From positions 625,001-689,000 of the forward strand of contig NZ_CP065589.1 of the NCBI RefSeq assembly GCF_021278965.1: a stretch of DNA of 64,000 nucleotides. The letters run 5' to 3'. A program made the translations under genes and the position numbers. This DNA is from Chryseobacterium capnotolerans (lineage in GTDB: Bacteria > Bacteroidota > Bacteroidia > Flavobacteriales > Weeksellaceae). Under the pieces are notes generated by a model. The model was not told where the DNA came from, did no database searches, and worked only from the letters and a program-made list of their open reading frames with translations. Positions 45,552-55,077 of this stretch are shown here, piece by piece; the stretch's first letter is position 1; each line of letters opens with the position of its first letter.

Positions 45552-45762
45552 TTTTCGATTTTTAGTTAAACGTAAATGTAAGGATTCATGGGGAATCCCA
45601 GTTGAAATGCTCAAAAATAATGCCTTAAAGCCAAGGTATGACAAAAATACCTTATCTTTAAATAATCTTGTCCTATGCAAAGAGGGGATGATGTCAGAAT
45701 ATTTAATTTTGAAAGCAGATGAGAGACTCATTTTGAAATAAATAACCTTAAATAGACAGACT

Positions 45763-46287
45763 ATGAAAACACTCTTAAAATTTATCGGCATTATCATTTT
45801 GCTGCTTATTGTATATGCTGTTTTTGCCATGTTGGCCTTCAGTAAAGATTATCATTATGAAAAATCTGTTGTCATCAATGCTCCTAAAGAAAAAGTATGG
45901 CAATATGCAGGTTCATTAAAAGGATATAATATGTGGGATCCTTTTTCAAAAGAAATCAAAAATATTAAAATTACCTATTCCGGAGAAGGAAATACAATGG
46001 GAGATTCTTATCACTGGAAAGGAGATGATAGTGAAGGAGAACAATCTATTACGGAAATAGTCCCTAATGAAAAATTGGGAACTCAGCTTCATTTTATAAA
46101 ACCTTTTGAGGGAAATGCTAAAAGTGCTATTGTACTGACTCCTGAAGGTGCCGGTACGAAAGTTACCTGGATGATTGATAATGAACTAAACACTATGATG
46201 AAGATCATGAAGCCCATGATGGACAGTAATATGGATAAAATGTTCGGGCAGGGACTGGATGACCTGAAGAAATTATCAGAAAAATAA
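45763..46287 (+). CDS. SRPBCC family protein with N-terminal membrane anchor
   Basis: The 174-residue protein begins with a hydrophobic helix FIGIIILLLIVYAVFAMLAF, then a polyketide-cyclase-like domain: VVINAPKEKVWQYAGSLKGYNMWDPF and GTKVTWMIDNEL. The fold binds hydrophobic ligands. The anchor places the domain outside the cytosol or at the membrane. Its gene is divergent from the M3 peptidase and followed by a terminator. Ligand unknown. Confidence 0.85.
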   Translation: MKTLLKFIGIIILLLIVYAVFAMLAFSKDYHYEKSVVINAPKEKVWQYAGSLKGYNMWDPFSKEIKNIKITYSGEGNTMGDSYHWKGDDSEGEQSITEIVPNEKLGTQLHFIKPFEGNAKSAIVLTPEGAGTKVTWMIDNELNTMMKIMKPMMDSNMDKMFGQGLDDLKKLSEK

Positions 46288-46291
46288 AATA

Positions 46292-46321
46292 AAAGCCTTG
46301 TAAAAACTACAGGGCTTTTTT
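46292..46321 (+). terminator. Terminator after the SRPBCC gene
   Basis: A 9-10 bp stem (AAGCCTTGTA with TACAGGGCTT) runs into T6. Confidence 0.8.
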
Positions 46322-46434
46322 GTGCTGTAATATCAAGATAAATAATTGTACTTGCTGATGGTTTACTTTTTGTAAAATATGAAAAGAGTAAATATTATTC
46401 TAAAAATATTATCTTTATATAAAGAAACGATTGT

Positions 46435-46884
46435 ATGGAGAAGATTGTATTTGAAAAAAGTGATATCAGAGACTTTGTAAAAAATACCATTACAGAAAAA
46501 ATTGAAAAGCTTAAAAACTTCATTGAATTTACTCTGGAAGCGAGTCGTGATATCAAAAAAACACCTAAATATGACAGTATGCGTGAAGAAATGCAGGAAG
46601 AAATCTATCAAATGCAGCGGCAGCTAGGTGCTTTAAATGATCTCAAGCGAAATATGGGAAAGGTACTGAATACTTCTACGGATCGGGTTCAGCTAGGTTC
46701 TTTAGTGATTACCAATAAAGCCCGTTTCTATATTTCAGTATCGTTAGGTGAATTTTTCTTTGAAGGAGACCGCTTTTACGCTATTTCTTCCGAAAGTCCC
46801 ATGGCTAAAAAGATGATGGGAATGAAAGCAGGAGATGAGTTTACACTCAACAAAATTCATCAGAAGATTGTGGAAGTGCTATAA
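46435..46884 (+). CDS. GreA/GreB-like C-terminal domain protein
   Basis: The 149-residue protein has an N-terminal helical region with a coiled-coil look (YDSMREEMQEEIYQMQRQLGALNDLKRNMG). A C-terminal domain RVQLGSLVITNKARFYISVSLGEFF, ending in SPMAKKMMGMKAGDEFTLN, matches the FKBP-like Gre domain (SPLGxALLGKxxGD pattern). It may bind RNA polymerase. It lacks the full acidic hairpin of GreA, so it may be a Gre-related regulator. Assignment moderate. Confidence 0.6.
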   Translation: MEKIVFEKSDIRDFVKNTITEKIEKLKNFIEFTLEASRDIKKTPKYDSMREEMQEEIYQMQRQLGALNDLKRNMGKVLNTSTDRVQLGSLVITNKARFYISVSLGEFFFEGDRFYAISSESPMAKKMMGMKAGDEFTLNKIHQKIVEVL

Positions 46885-47072
46885 AATTATATTGTCAATA
46901 GAGAATTTTGCTTTGCAAGCGAATAGTGAATCATTGCTATCTACAAAAATTGACAAGCGCAGTGGATTGACTATTCACTATTATCTCTTATTTTATTTCT
47001 CCAACCAGAATTACTATTAAAATCTTCATCATATCTCCTGCATTTTAACTTACATATCGTATTTTTGTCTTT

Positions 47073-47584
47073 ATGAACAAAGCAGAAATTTTAAAAGAAA
47101 TCATAGAGCAAAGAAGGAGTATTTTCCCAAAAGATTATACGGATGCAGAAATTTCTCAGGAAGTTATTGATGAAATTTTACATTCAGCGACTTTAGCTCC
47201 TAACCATAAACGTACTAAGCCTTGGCGTTTCAAAATATTTAAAGGAGAAGAAAAAGCAAAGCTGGCTTCGGAAATGCAGGCTATCTATAAAGCAACTCAA
47301 CCTGAGCAGCTATTCCTGGAAAAAAATATAATGACATAGGTTTTAAGATCAATAAAGCCAATGCAGTGGTTTCCATTGTAGTCAACTTCAGTGGAATGGT
47401 TCCGGAATGGGAAGAAATTGCGGCTACTTCAATGGCCGTTCAGAACATGTATTTGAGCTGTACAGCCAATAATATCGGTTGCTATTGGAGTTCTCCTAAG
47501 ATTGTTGACCATTTGAAAGAGTCTCTGACGATAGAAGAAAACCAGAAATGCCTGGGTCTTTTCTATATGGGAAATTTGGATTAG
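47073..47584 (+). CDS. Nitroreductase family protein (frameshifted)
   Basis: The N-terminal part ILKEIIEQRRSIFPKDYTD and SATLAPNHKRTKPWRFKIFKG has the FMN-binding RRSI and N-H-x-x-T-x-P-W pattern of nitroreductases. The frame is lost at A7 47320-47326. One added A gives EKKYNDIGFKINKANAVVSI, then AVQNMYLSCTANNIGCYWSS, and ends at 47584 with 170 residues, somewhat short at the C-terminus. Its TAG stop is also the first bases of a conserved intergenic RNA-like element, so the usual C-terminal extension may be missing. FMN-dependent reduction of an unknown substrate. Confidence 0.8.
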
Positions 47585-47662
47585 CCCTGATTGAGCGGCC
47601 TGTTTAAGCTCTTTTTCTTTGTATAAGAAAAAAGCGAGTAGCGAAAGCAGGTTCCCGGCTCC
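47582..47662 (+). ncRNA. Flavo-1-like intergenic RNA element (tentative)
   Basis: The stretch begins TAGCCCTGATTGAGCGGCC, has a Y/R-rich hairpin GCTCTTTTTCTT/AAGAAAAAAGCGAG, then GTAGCGAAAGCAGG and ends CCCGGCTCC. I recall this order of blocks as a repeated structured element in Flavobacteriia, reported as the Flavo-1 RNA motif. The name is from memory and not checked against a covariance model. Confidence 0.5.
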
Positions 47663-47726
47663 TGAGAAAAGTAATTGAATTTTACAAAACTTTTTACTTG
47701 GAGCTTTTTACTTCAAACTTTTTTAC

Positions 47727-47734
47727 TATCTTTG
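47727..47734 (+). promoter_or_regulatory. Putative -7 box for rpsP
   Basis: TATCTTTG lies 48 nt before the rpsP ATG and matches TAnnTTTG exactly. Confidence 0.55.
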
Positions 47735-47782
47735 CACTCTTAAATATTTAACTGGGACGAGTTCCCGTAAAATTCAAACATT

Positions 47783-48336
47783 ATGTCAGTAAAAATCAGA
47801 TTACAAAGACACGGTAAAAAAGGAAAACCTTTCTTCCACATCGTGGTTGCAGATTCTAGAGCTAGAAGAGATGGTAGATTCATCGAGAAACTAGGAACTT
47901 ACAACCCAATTACTAACCCAGCAACTATCGAGTTGAACGTTGATTCTGCTGTACAGTGGTTAAACAACGGTGCTCAGCCTACTGATACTGCTAGAGCTAT
48001 TTTATCTTACAAAGGTGCTCTTTACAAAAAACACTTACAAGGTGGTGTTGCTAAAGGAGCTTTTGATCAAGCTGAAGCTGAAAAAGATTTAGCGCTTGGG
48101 TAGATGCTAAAGAATCTAAAGTACAAGGTAAAGTTGACGGTTTAGCAACTGCTAAATCTGATGCTAAAAAAGCTGCTTTAGAAGCTGAAGTAAAAGTAAA
48201 TGAAGCTAGAATCGCTGCTGCTGCACAAGCTGAAGCTGATGCTAAAGCTGCTGAAGAAGCTGCAAACGCACCTGCTGAAGAAGTTGCTACAGAAGGAGAA
48301 GCTGCTGCTGAAACTGAAGAAAACACTGAAGCTTAA
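47783..48336 (+). CDS. rpsP: Ribosomal protein S16 with long Ala/Lys/Glu-rich tail (frameshifted)
   Basis: [20 protein letters not shown] with [20 protein letters not shown] is canonical S16. At A5 48081-48085 the frame is lost. One added A gives [20 protein letters not shown] and an Ala/Lys/Glu-rich tail to 48336, total 184 residues, as in flavobacterial S16. A real disruption of an essential ribosomal protein is very unlikely, so this is a strong sign of a sequence error. rimM follows 14 nt later, the usual rpsP-rimM order. Confidence 0.93.
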
Positions 48337-48350
48337 GAACATTTCCTGTT

Positions 48351-48893
48351 ATGCGTAAAGAAGATTGCTATTTGTTGGGGAAAATTACACGCAGACATGG
48401 ACTTGCGGGCAACGTTATCCTTAAATTGGATACCGACCAGCCTGAGCTTTACAATAAATTGGAATCAATATTCGTTGAAATCAACGGATTATTGGTTCCA
48501 TTTTTTATTGAAAAATCATCCTGGAGCAAATTAGATGCTCTGAATCTTGCATTCAAAAATGCTTCTGAAGCAATGGTAGACCAGGTTTTAGGTAAAAGTG
48601 TTTACCTTCCGCTGGCTTCACTTCCAAAACTTACAGGTAAGCAATTCTATTATCACGAAATCATTGGATTTGAAATTTTTGATGAAAATGATAACAACTG
48701 TGGTGTGATCAGATCTGTAAATGATCAAACGGCGCAAGTGTATTTTATAACCAATCTGGATGGAAAAGAAGTAGTTATTCCTATGATTAAAGATTGGATT
48801 CTTAACGTGGACAGAGAAGAAAGAACGATCAAAATGGTACTTCCTGAAGGCCTTATTGATGTATTTCTGGTTCCCTCTAAAAAAGATGAGTAA
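48351..48893 (+). CDS. rimM: Ribosome maturation factor RimM
   Basis: The 180-residue protein begins with YLLGKITRRHGLAGNVILKLDTDQPELY, then a PRC-barrel-like part with FYYHEIIGFEIFDENDNNCG and VIPMIKDWILNVDREERTIKM, ending LPEGLIDVF. It assists maturation of the 30S subunit around S19. Directly downstream of rpsP in one operon. Full length. Confidence 0.94.
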   Translation: MRKEDCYLLGKITRRHGLAGNVILKLDTDQPELYNKLESIFVEINGLLVPFFIEKSSWSKLDALNLAFKNASEAMVDQVLGKSVYLPLASLPKLTGKQFYYHEIIGFEIFDENDNNCGVIRSVNDQTAQVYFITNLDGKEVVIPMIKDWILNVDREERTIKMVLPEGLIDVFLVPSKKDE

Positions 48894-48949
48894 TTGTTGT
48901 TACTATCAACAATTATCCCTTCTCATTTTCCTATCATTATTATCTGAAA

Positions 48950-50600
48950 TTATTCTTTACCCATTATTAAAGCCGGTAAAAGGTATTCTTCTACCATTTT
49001 ATCAGTCTGTGAATGAGCATAAGGTTGATTATAAGCTGTAGCTGTAATGACCATCACAACCGGTATATCTGCAAATATAATGATCTTGTTTCCGCCATTT
49101 CCACTGCATTGATAAGCTTCTAGGTTTTTGTTTCCCATTTTATAAATTTTCCTCCAGAATAAGTAGCCATAGCCTTCAAAATCTTTATGGTCTGTGAAGT
49201 AGTTCGTGAAAGACTTCTTTATCCAATTTGTATTTAAGATCGTTTTTCCGTTCCAGATCCCCTTATTTTTATATAATTGCCCGAATGTTGCAAAATCTAT
49301 TGCTCTCATCCGTAAGCCGCCTGCTAAAGAAGGTTTTTGTTGAGGAGTAAGCTGCCATTTGTAGTTCTTGATTCCAAGGGGTTGGAATAATTTTTTATCA
49401 GCATAGTCTTTCAGTCCTTGGGGAAGAGATTTATCTAAAATATCACCTGTTATCACTACTCCTGCTGTAAAATAGTTCCAGTTTTTCCCTATTTTATTTT
49501 CGGTCATGGGTAAATTCAATGTAAATTTCACCCAATTATCGGTAGGATACATATTTTCTTCATTTCCTGGAGATTCTGAGTCCTGATCATTACCATCAAA
49601 ACCAGAACTCATCGTTAGCAGGCTTTTTATGGTAACGCTGTCTTTTCGGGGGAATAATTTTCAAATGACTTGATATCATAAAATTCTTTCAGATGCTGAT
49701 ATTCGCTTTTAATAAAACCCTCTTGGATCGCAATTCCCATCAATGCAGAAGCAAATGTTTTTCCAACCGAACGGGTATCCTGCAAAGAGTCTCTTCCGGA
49801 CCCATTGAAATATTCTTCCAGAAGAAGCTTTTCGTTTTTAATAACAACAATGCTTGTAATATTTTTAAACCTTTCTTCTGCAATTTTTTTATTCAGATTT
49901 CTGATCATTTCAGTATGTTTTTTTTCATTTGAAACTTTCCATCCGCTGTTGGGCAGGATAGTCTGAATTGCCATTTGATATTCTGAAATATTTTGTTTAG
50001 GAACATTCAAATTGATTTGTCCTTCTGCAATAACAGGTCCTGTAATTATATTTCCTGTATTCAGATAAGGGCGGATTTCAATTTTTAAAGTGTGATTTCC
50101 GTCTGTCAGTACATCAATTCCGTCATGGCCTCTATAAAAACGCATCCATAAATATCTGCCCCATGAATCTTCATTTTTACTGCTGAGAAGAGGAATTCTT
50201 AATGTAGTCTTTAGTTTTTTATTTTCTGAACTTCCTGCTCCTGTATTGAGATTTTCCGTATAGATCGGTTGTCCATCAACATAGAATGAAAATTGAAAAT
50301 TTCCTTTTTAAGAAGTTCTTCTATGGTCCAATTCGGTTCAAGCTGATGGAGATAGTTGATCAGTGAATTGTCAAAAAAAGCATGAATTCCAAGGTCACCA
50401 TTTTCCTGAAATGTTGAAGAAGTAATCATATCAGAATCTTTGAGGTTTTCAAGTGAAATAGCTTTGTTCAGGAACACAATTTTCCCTGAATATTTTTTCT
50501 GAATCGGATTCTCAATTTTTTCAGGATTGATTATGTTTTTGCTTTGTCCCTGGTAAAGATGGAGGATGAAAATAAAAATCAATAATAAAGCTGTTCTCAT
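48950..50600 (-). CDS. Serine hydrolase, class C beta-lactamase-like (two frameshifts)
   Basis: The start at 50600 (MRTALLLIFIFILHLYQGQS) gives a signal peptide. The first break is at T5 50305-50309 and the second in 49643-49652 (T4 or G5 run). Repairing both by one base each yields 550 residues. The SxxK motif is in DTRSVGKTFASALMG, TIKSLLTMSSGFDG follows, and the C-terminus has GLRMRAIDFATFGQLYKNKG and CSGNGGNKI. The N-terminal 200 residues are an extra beta-rich domain. Substrate unknown; D-aminopeptidase or esterase activity is possible. Confidence 0.8.
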
Positions 50601-50687
50601 GGCAAGAAGTATTTGAGCAAAAATAACAAACTTCTTTACAGTAAAATAGAATGAAATTAACATTGCTGTTTTATAATTATGTGCTCT

Positions 50688-51602
50688 CTAATTGAATCGT
50701 TTTCTAAACGCTCCGGGAGACTGATTTGTTTTTTGTTTAAAGAGCTTGCTGAAAGACTGCGGATGTTCAAAACCGAGTTCATAAGCAATTTCACTCACTG
50801 ACAAACTCGTAGTGCTTAAACGTTCTTTCGCACAATCAATTAGTTTATTCTGAATATGCTGCTGTGTATTTTGCTGAGTATGAAGACGAAGTAAGGTTCC
50901 AAGGTAATTGGGAGAAATATTCATCTGTTCGGCTATACGTTTTACAGAAGGAATTCCATTTTCTATAAGGTTTCCGTTTTCAAAATATCCGGAAAGAATC
51001 TCTTCAAATTTATGAAGCAATTCATGACTTGATTTTTTTCTGGTAAAAAACTGACGCTCATAAAAACGATCAGAATAAATCAGTAACAATTCAATCTGTG
51101 CAATGAGAAGTTCCTGGGTGAATTTATCAATGTTTGACTGGTATTCACGCTCAATATTTTTAAGAATTTCAATAATGATCTTCTCTTCTTTATCTGAAAG
51201 GAAAAGGGCTTCTTTCACCTGATAGCTGAAAAAATCGTAAGATTTTATTTTTTTTGTTAATGACGTATTCCAAAGAAAATCAGGGTGAATCAGTAATAAG
51301 AACCCGGTAGGTTCTACCTGGATATCCTGTCTTATTTCCAGACTTAAACACTGCTGCGGTGAAACAAAACACAATACTCCAGAATCGAAATCATATTGCT
51401 GCTGTCCATAATTAAATTTTGGATTGACGTTTTTCTTCAATCCAATGGAATAAAAATTCTGTATCCATTTTAATTCTTCATTCTCCACAATGTAATTTAC
51501 TTTACTGTAGTCTATCAGGCTGATCAGGGGATGCTCAGGGTTTGGAAGACTGCAGAAAGCATGAAAATCTGCAATAGTATTAAAATGAACAGGCTGTTTC
51601 AT
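50688..51602 (-). CDS. AraC family transcriptional regulator
   Basis: The 304-residue protein has a C-terminal double helix-turn-helix: IPSVKRIAEQMNISPNYLGTLLRLHT and SLSVSEIAYELGFEHPQSFSKLFKQKTNQSPGAFRKRFN. The N-terminal part is a cupin-like sensing domain. The gene precedes the serine hydrolase (start at 50600) on the same strand, 88 bp away, which may be a target. Effector unknown. Confidence 0.92.
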   Translation of the reverse strand: MKQPVHFNTIADFHAFCSLPNPEHPLISLIDYSKVNYIVENEELKWIQNFYSIGLKKNVNPKFNYGQQQYDFDSGVLCFVSPQQCLSLEIRQDIQVEPTGFLLLIHPDFLWNTSLTKKIKSYDFFSYQVKEALFLSDKEEKIIIEILKNIEREYQSNIDKFTQELLIAQIELLLIYSDRFYERQFFTRKKSSHELLHKFEEILSGYFENGNLIENGIPSVKRIAEQMNISPNYLGTLLRLHTQQNTQQHIQNKLIDCAKERLSTTSLSVSEIAYELGFEHPQSFSKLFKQKTNQSPGAFRKRFN

Positions 51603-51654
51603 AATGGCTAAGTTAATTGTTTTTATAAAAAGTATAATACATGGCTTAAGAAGG

Positions 51655-51689
51655 CCTTCAGTTCCGTTCAGAATGAACGGAACTGAAGG
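51655..51689 (-). terminator. Perfect 15-bp hairpin after the SDR gene
   Basis: CCTTCAGTTCCGTTC and its complement surround a 5-nt loop. There is no T run. It lies between the SDR stop (51704) and the AraC start (51602), all on the minus strand, so it could end the SDR transcript or act as an operator for the AraC gene. Confidence 0.65.
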
Positions 51690-51703
51690 ATATCATGATA
51701 ACA

Positions 51704-52542
51704 TTAAAATGCCGTTGAGACAGTCAGATTTTCCCATTTTTCAGCATCTTTCTTTAAAATATCAATTTTATTATTTAGAAATTCTATTGTTCCTATTCCT
51801 AATAATAAATGAACAGGAGGGTTTTTCTCTTTGCTGATCTGGATCAGAACATCCGCTGCTTTCACAGGATCATTAGGCTGATTACCGTTGATTTCATTAA
51901 GGTGAGCCTGCTCAGAATTCCTTGCCGCTTCATAGGCCTGAATAGGATTTGATGGAGTTCTCACAGAATCTTTGTCTAAGAAATCTGTACGGAAATATCC
52001 TGGATAAACAACGGTAGCATGAATACCAAAATCTTTTACTTCTTCAGCCAGTGCTTCTGTAAATCCGGCAACAGCAAATTTTGTGGAACAGTAAATACCC
52101 CAACCCGGAAAATTGGCAGAATATCCACCTACAGAAGAAATATTGAAGATGTTTCCTGACCTTTGCTCACGAAGATAGGGCATGGCATTTCTGATCACAT
52201 TTAAGGTGCCAAAAACATTCACAGCATAATTTTTTCTTGCTTCTTCATCAGTAAGTTCCTCCAGCGTTCCAATTTGTCCGTAGCCGGCATTGTTAACAAC
52301 CACATCAATTCGGCCGAAATGTTCCACAGTTTTAGAAATTGCGGATTTTATATCCTCATTATCTGTGATGTTGACGCTGAGCGGAAGGAAATTTTCTGAA
52401 GTTTCTCCAATGGTAGAAATGAGAGATTCAACGGTACGGCTGGTGGCAGCAACCTGAAATCCTTCGGATAATAATTTTTTATCAACTCGAATCCTAAGCC
52501 TTTTGAAGCTCCTGTCACGAACCATACTTTTTTTGTTTCCAT
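51704..52542 (-). CDS. Short-chain dehydrogenase/reductase (frameshifted)
   Basis: The start at 52542 reads METKKVWFVTGASKGLGFEL, the TGxxxGxG nucleotide site. The frame breaks at T6 52475-52480. One added base yields IKKLLSEGFQVAATSRTVES and then NNAGYGQIG, ISSVGGYSANFPGWGIYCSTKFAVAGF (Ser, YxxxK) and a normal C-terminus, 279 residues in all. The NADP-dependent substrate is unknown. Two direct TTTGGATACAT repeats upstream suggest AraC control. Confidence 0.88.
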
Positions 52543-52600
52543 TTTTAAATATTTTTTTGTTTAAATGATGGTACAAAGATGAAAACTTATAGGAGGTAAA

Positions 52601-52632
52601 ATGTATCCAAATCGGGGGATGATGTATCCAAA
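52601..52632 (-). promoter_or_regulatory. Direct-repeat operator upstream of the SDR gene
   Basis: ATGTATCCAAA occurs at 52601-52611 and again at 52622-52632, exactly two helical turns (21 bp) apart, between the AraC gene at 52663 and the SDR start at 52542. Tandem half-sites of this spacing are typical of AraC-type activators. A near -7 box (CATCTTTG) is at 52573-52580. Confidence 0.65.
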
Positions 52633-52662
52633 CCGTGAATGGTGATTTTATTCGTGAAAATT

Positions 52663-53468
52663 TCAATGAATTTTCAGAATATTTCTGTATTTCAAAGGAG
52701 TGGTTCCTATATTTTTTTGAAACAACGGATGAAATGACTTTGATCTGCAAAACCACATTCCAGAGCAATATCCGTTAATGAAGATGGCGAATGGAGGAGT
52801 TCCATTGCTTTATTAATCTTTAATTTCCGGAGATATTCTCCCAGATTGCAATGGAAATATTTATGAAAATCTCTGCTTAAATGAATAGGATGGATATTCA
52901 ACGTTTTAGAAAGTTCAGTCAGATTTAGAGTTTCAGTAACGTTTTCATGTAATAGTTCATTAATCTGGCCTACCCACAAAGGTTTTGTTTCTTTGATTTC
53001 CTTCTCATAAGTTAATTGACTAAAAAGATGTACTAATAATTGATCGATAGCCATTTCAAGAGATGAATCATTGATTTTTGTTTCTTTAAAAATCAGATGT
53101 ACCAATAATTTGAAGGCTGGATTTCTTATATTGAAACTGCCTTCAACTTTGTTTTTCTGAATATCAAAACGGTCAAACCAATTTTGACTGATTTCTATAT
53201 GGAAGCCTCTGGTAAAAACATCCGGTTTAATATTATAGTGCGGATCTTCCCAATGATGATACAACAATGTTCCTGATGAGCATCCGTATGTTTCTTTTTT
53301 GTTTCCTTCCGTCATATTGCCCTGAAGGAGAAAGGTAAAATAAGCATTTTCGTGATAATGCCAGTCCACATAAGGATGAGTATATTCCGTATCAGTGATC
53401 GTCAATCCTTCTAAATTGATCCTCTGATTAGTTTCCCCAAAGTATTCGCCGTTACAAAGACTCTTCAT
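52663..53468 (-). CDS. AraC family transcriptional regulator (frameshifted at its C-terminus)
   Basis: The protein has an N-terminal cupin-like domain (YTHPYVDWHYHENAYFTFLLQG) and a C-terminal AraC domain ending DIALECGFADQSHFIRCFKK. The frame is lost at T7 52712-52718. One added base gives FKKNIGTTPLKYRNILKIH and a stop at 52663, 268 residues in all. The 5' end overlaps the upstream helix-turn-helix gene by 4 bp (ATGA). The SDR gene 121 bp downstream with direct-repeat sites is the likely target. Confidence 0.9.
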
Positions 53469-54394
53469 GATAGATTTTGTTTTAATCGGTCAATCTGTTC
53501 ATACATTTTATTAAAGAACTTTTTTCTGTCGCGATTTCCTGAAGTGTTCAGTGATTTTGAATTTTTAATCTGATGTTCAAAATAATTCAAGGTTTCCTGG
53601 CAGGTCTTAGCATCATTTATTAAAATATATCCAAACATATTCGTAGGTAAAGCAAAAAGCGACTGCTGTGGATGATGGAAAAAAATGTCATTGGAAAGAT
53701 GCATCAATTCATTTTCGTATAAGTGGAACTTTGGATTGTTTTCTGTCTTTTGCTCGATGTATTCTATCAACTCTCTTAATTCCTGTAAAATAATTTGTGC
53801 TTCGTTTATTTTCAGCAGATCGGTTTCGTAATAAAATAAAACTTGTTGTAAAATACTGGAAACAGTCATGTCATTCCATAATTCAGCAACATTCTGTTCT
53901 TCATATATTCTTCTTAATTTTTGAGTGTCAGCTTCAAATAGTGGTGGAGAAAACTGTAGAAAAGGGATGAAGACCTGTTTGGCATTTAGTAAATTCATCC
54001 AGACATAAATCTTAAAACGAGAAAGTAAAGTATCCGAAAGGGTATAGAAAAACGGAATATCCTTTGCCGAATAATAAATGGTCATTTTATCCGAAATGGG
54101 TAAGTTTTCAAAAACACTCAGGTTATTCTGGAAGAAAGATTGGAGATCCTCTGTTGTAGTAACAGCAGAAGTTTTTTTAACCAAAATCTGATGATCTGAA
54201 GAGAGAAATTGATCTAACGAAATCTGATAATATTTTGCCAATTCCAGGGCTTCTTCAAAACTGAATTTTGCTTTAAGCGAAGTTCTTCGATGGGCAGCAT
54301 CATAACTTATATTGAGAATATTGGCAATTTCATCGTTCAACGATTTGTCACCAATTCTTCTACGAATTTCCTTGAGTAAAGATTCCTGGTGCAT
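53465..54394 (-). CDS. Helix-turn-helix protein of unknown function
   Basis: The 309-residue protein starts MHQESLLKEIRRRIGDKSLN, and LNDEIANILNISYDAAHRRTSLKAKFSFEEALELAKYYQISLDQF forms an Xre-like helix-turn-helix. The rest is mainly helical and soluble. Its stop overlaps the AraC-gene start by 4 bp, so the two are translated together, an unusual pairing of two DNA-binding proteins. I recall similar HTH proteins in Chryseobacterium, without function. Confidence 0.75.
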   Translation of the reverse strand: MHQESLLKEIRRRIGDKSLNDEIANILNISYDAAHRRTSLKAKFSFEEALELAKYYQISLDQFLSSDHQILVKKTSAVTTTEDLQSFFQNNLSVFENLPISDKMTIYYSAKDIPFFYTLSDTLLSRFKIYVWMNLLNAKQVFIPFLQFSPPLFEADTQKLRRIYEEQNVAELWNDMTVSSILQQVLFYYETDLLKINEAQIILQELRELIEYIEQKTENNPKFHLYENELMHLSNDIFFHHPQQSLFALPTNMFGYILINDAKTCQETLNYFEHQIKNSKSLNTSGNRDRKKFFNKMYEQIDRLKQNLS

Positions 54395-54499
54395 GAATTT
54401 GTGATTTTCACAAATGTACTGTTTTTTTTAATTTTTTTTCACATTTAATACGACGCTCTCTGCTGATAATTTTGAACCATAATTTTAAAATCATGAGCT

Positions 54500-55066
54500 A
54501 TGAAAGCACAATTTTTTTTAATACCAATAATAGTAAGCTTGAATTCATGTGTGAGTTTCAGTAGAAAAATGATTGAGAATGATCTTTTGATGCTGAATAA
54601 AGAAAATGTTCAGATGATTGATGGACAATATGAATACAAAGGCTATGAACATATTGTAAATAACAATACAAAATCTGATAAAACAGGAAGTGTTGGGGAA
54701 ATGTTGGCTATGAAAAATGGAGAAGTGAAGGATTTTGATAAACTCATTATAAAATCAGTACCGTTAGCAAAAAATAAAACATATGAAGTACAGTTCATTT
54801 TTTTTAAGAACAGTACTATTGGATATACTTTTAAATATAAAGCTAAGTTGAAGAATGGTTTGTTTTTACTGGATAACTTCACTTCTCATTGTGATGAAAT
54901 TCCTTATTTGTTTGGTGGCTGCCGTAATTTTCAGTCAAGAATAGGATTAACACAAGATCATAACCTATTGATTCAGGATTATTATGATAACAGCGGAGCT
55001 TTTTTACTCTTTTTCTGGTCAGGATACACTATCAATTATGCAGAAAAATATAAAAGAATTAATTAA
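54500..55066 (+). CDS. Lipoprotein of unknown function
   Basis: The 188-residue protein has a lipoprotein signal MKAQFFLIPIIVSLNSC (Cys17). The mature part is beta-rich and Tyr/Lys-rich: MIDGQYEYKGYEHIVNN, KTYEVQFIFFKNSTIGYTFKYKAKLKNGLFLLDNF and DYYDNSGAFLLFFWSGYTINYAEK. It would be anchored in the inner or outer membrane facing the periplasm. It precedes the phosphatidyltransferase-like gene by 11 nt. No family recognised. Confidence 0.7.
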   Translation: MKAQFFLIPIIVSLNSCVSFSRKMIENDLLMLNKENVQMIDGQYEYKGYEHIVNNNTKSDKTGSVGEMLAMKNGEVKDFDKLIIKSVPLAKNKTYEVQFIFFKNSTIGYTFKYKAKLKNGLFLLDNFTSHCDEIPYLFGGCRNFQSRIGLTQDHNLLIQDYYDNSGAFLLFFWSGYTINYAEKYKRIN

Positions 55067-55077
55067 AAATAATAGTC

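Noticed and set aside
48051..48326. Ala/Ser-rich frame antisense to rpsP
   Set aside because: It mirrors the Ala/Lys/Glu-rich tail of S16 and has no start context of its own.
51604..51837. 77-residue plus-strand frame
   Set aside because: It covers the 15-bp hairpin and the antisense of the SDR C-terminus; no protein features.
5840..52718. True pseudogenes (Fur, aminotransferase, VWA, kinase, nitroreductase, rpsP, SDR, AraC and others)
   Set aside because: Nearly every break is repaired by one base in a homopolymer and one gene is essential, so sequencing error is the better explanation.
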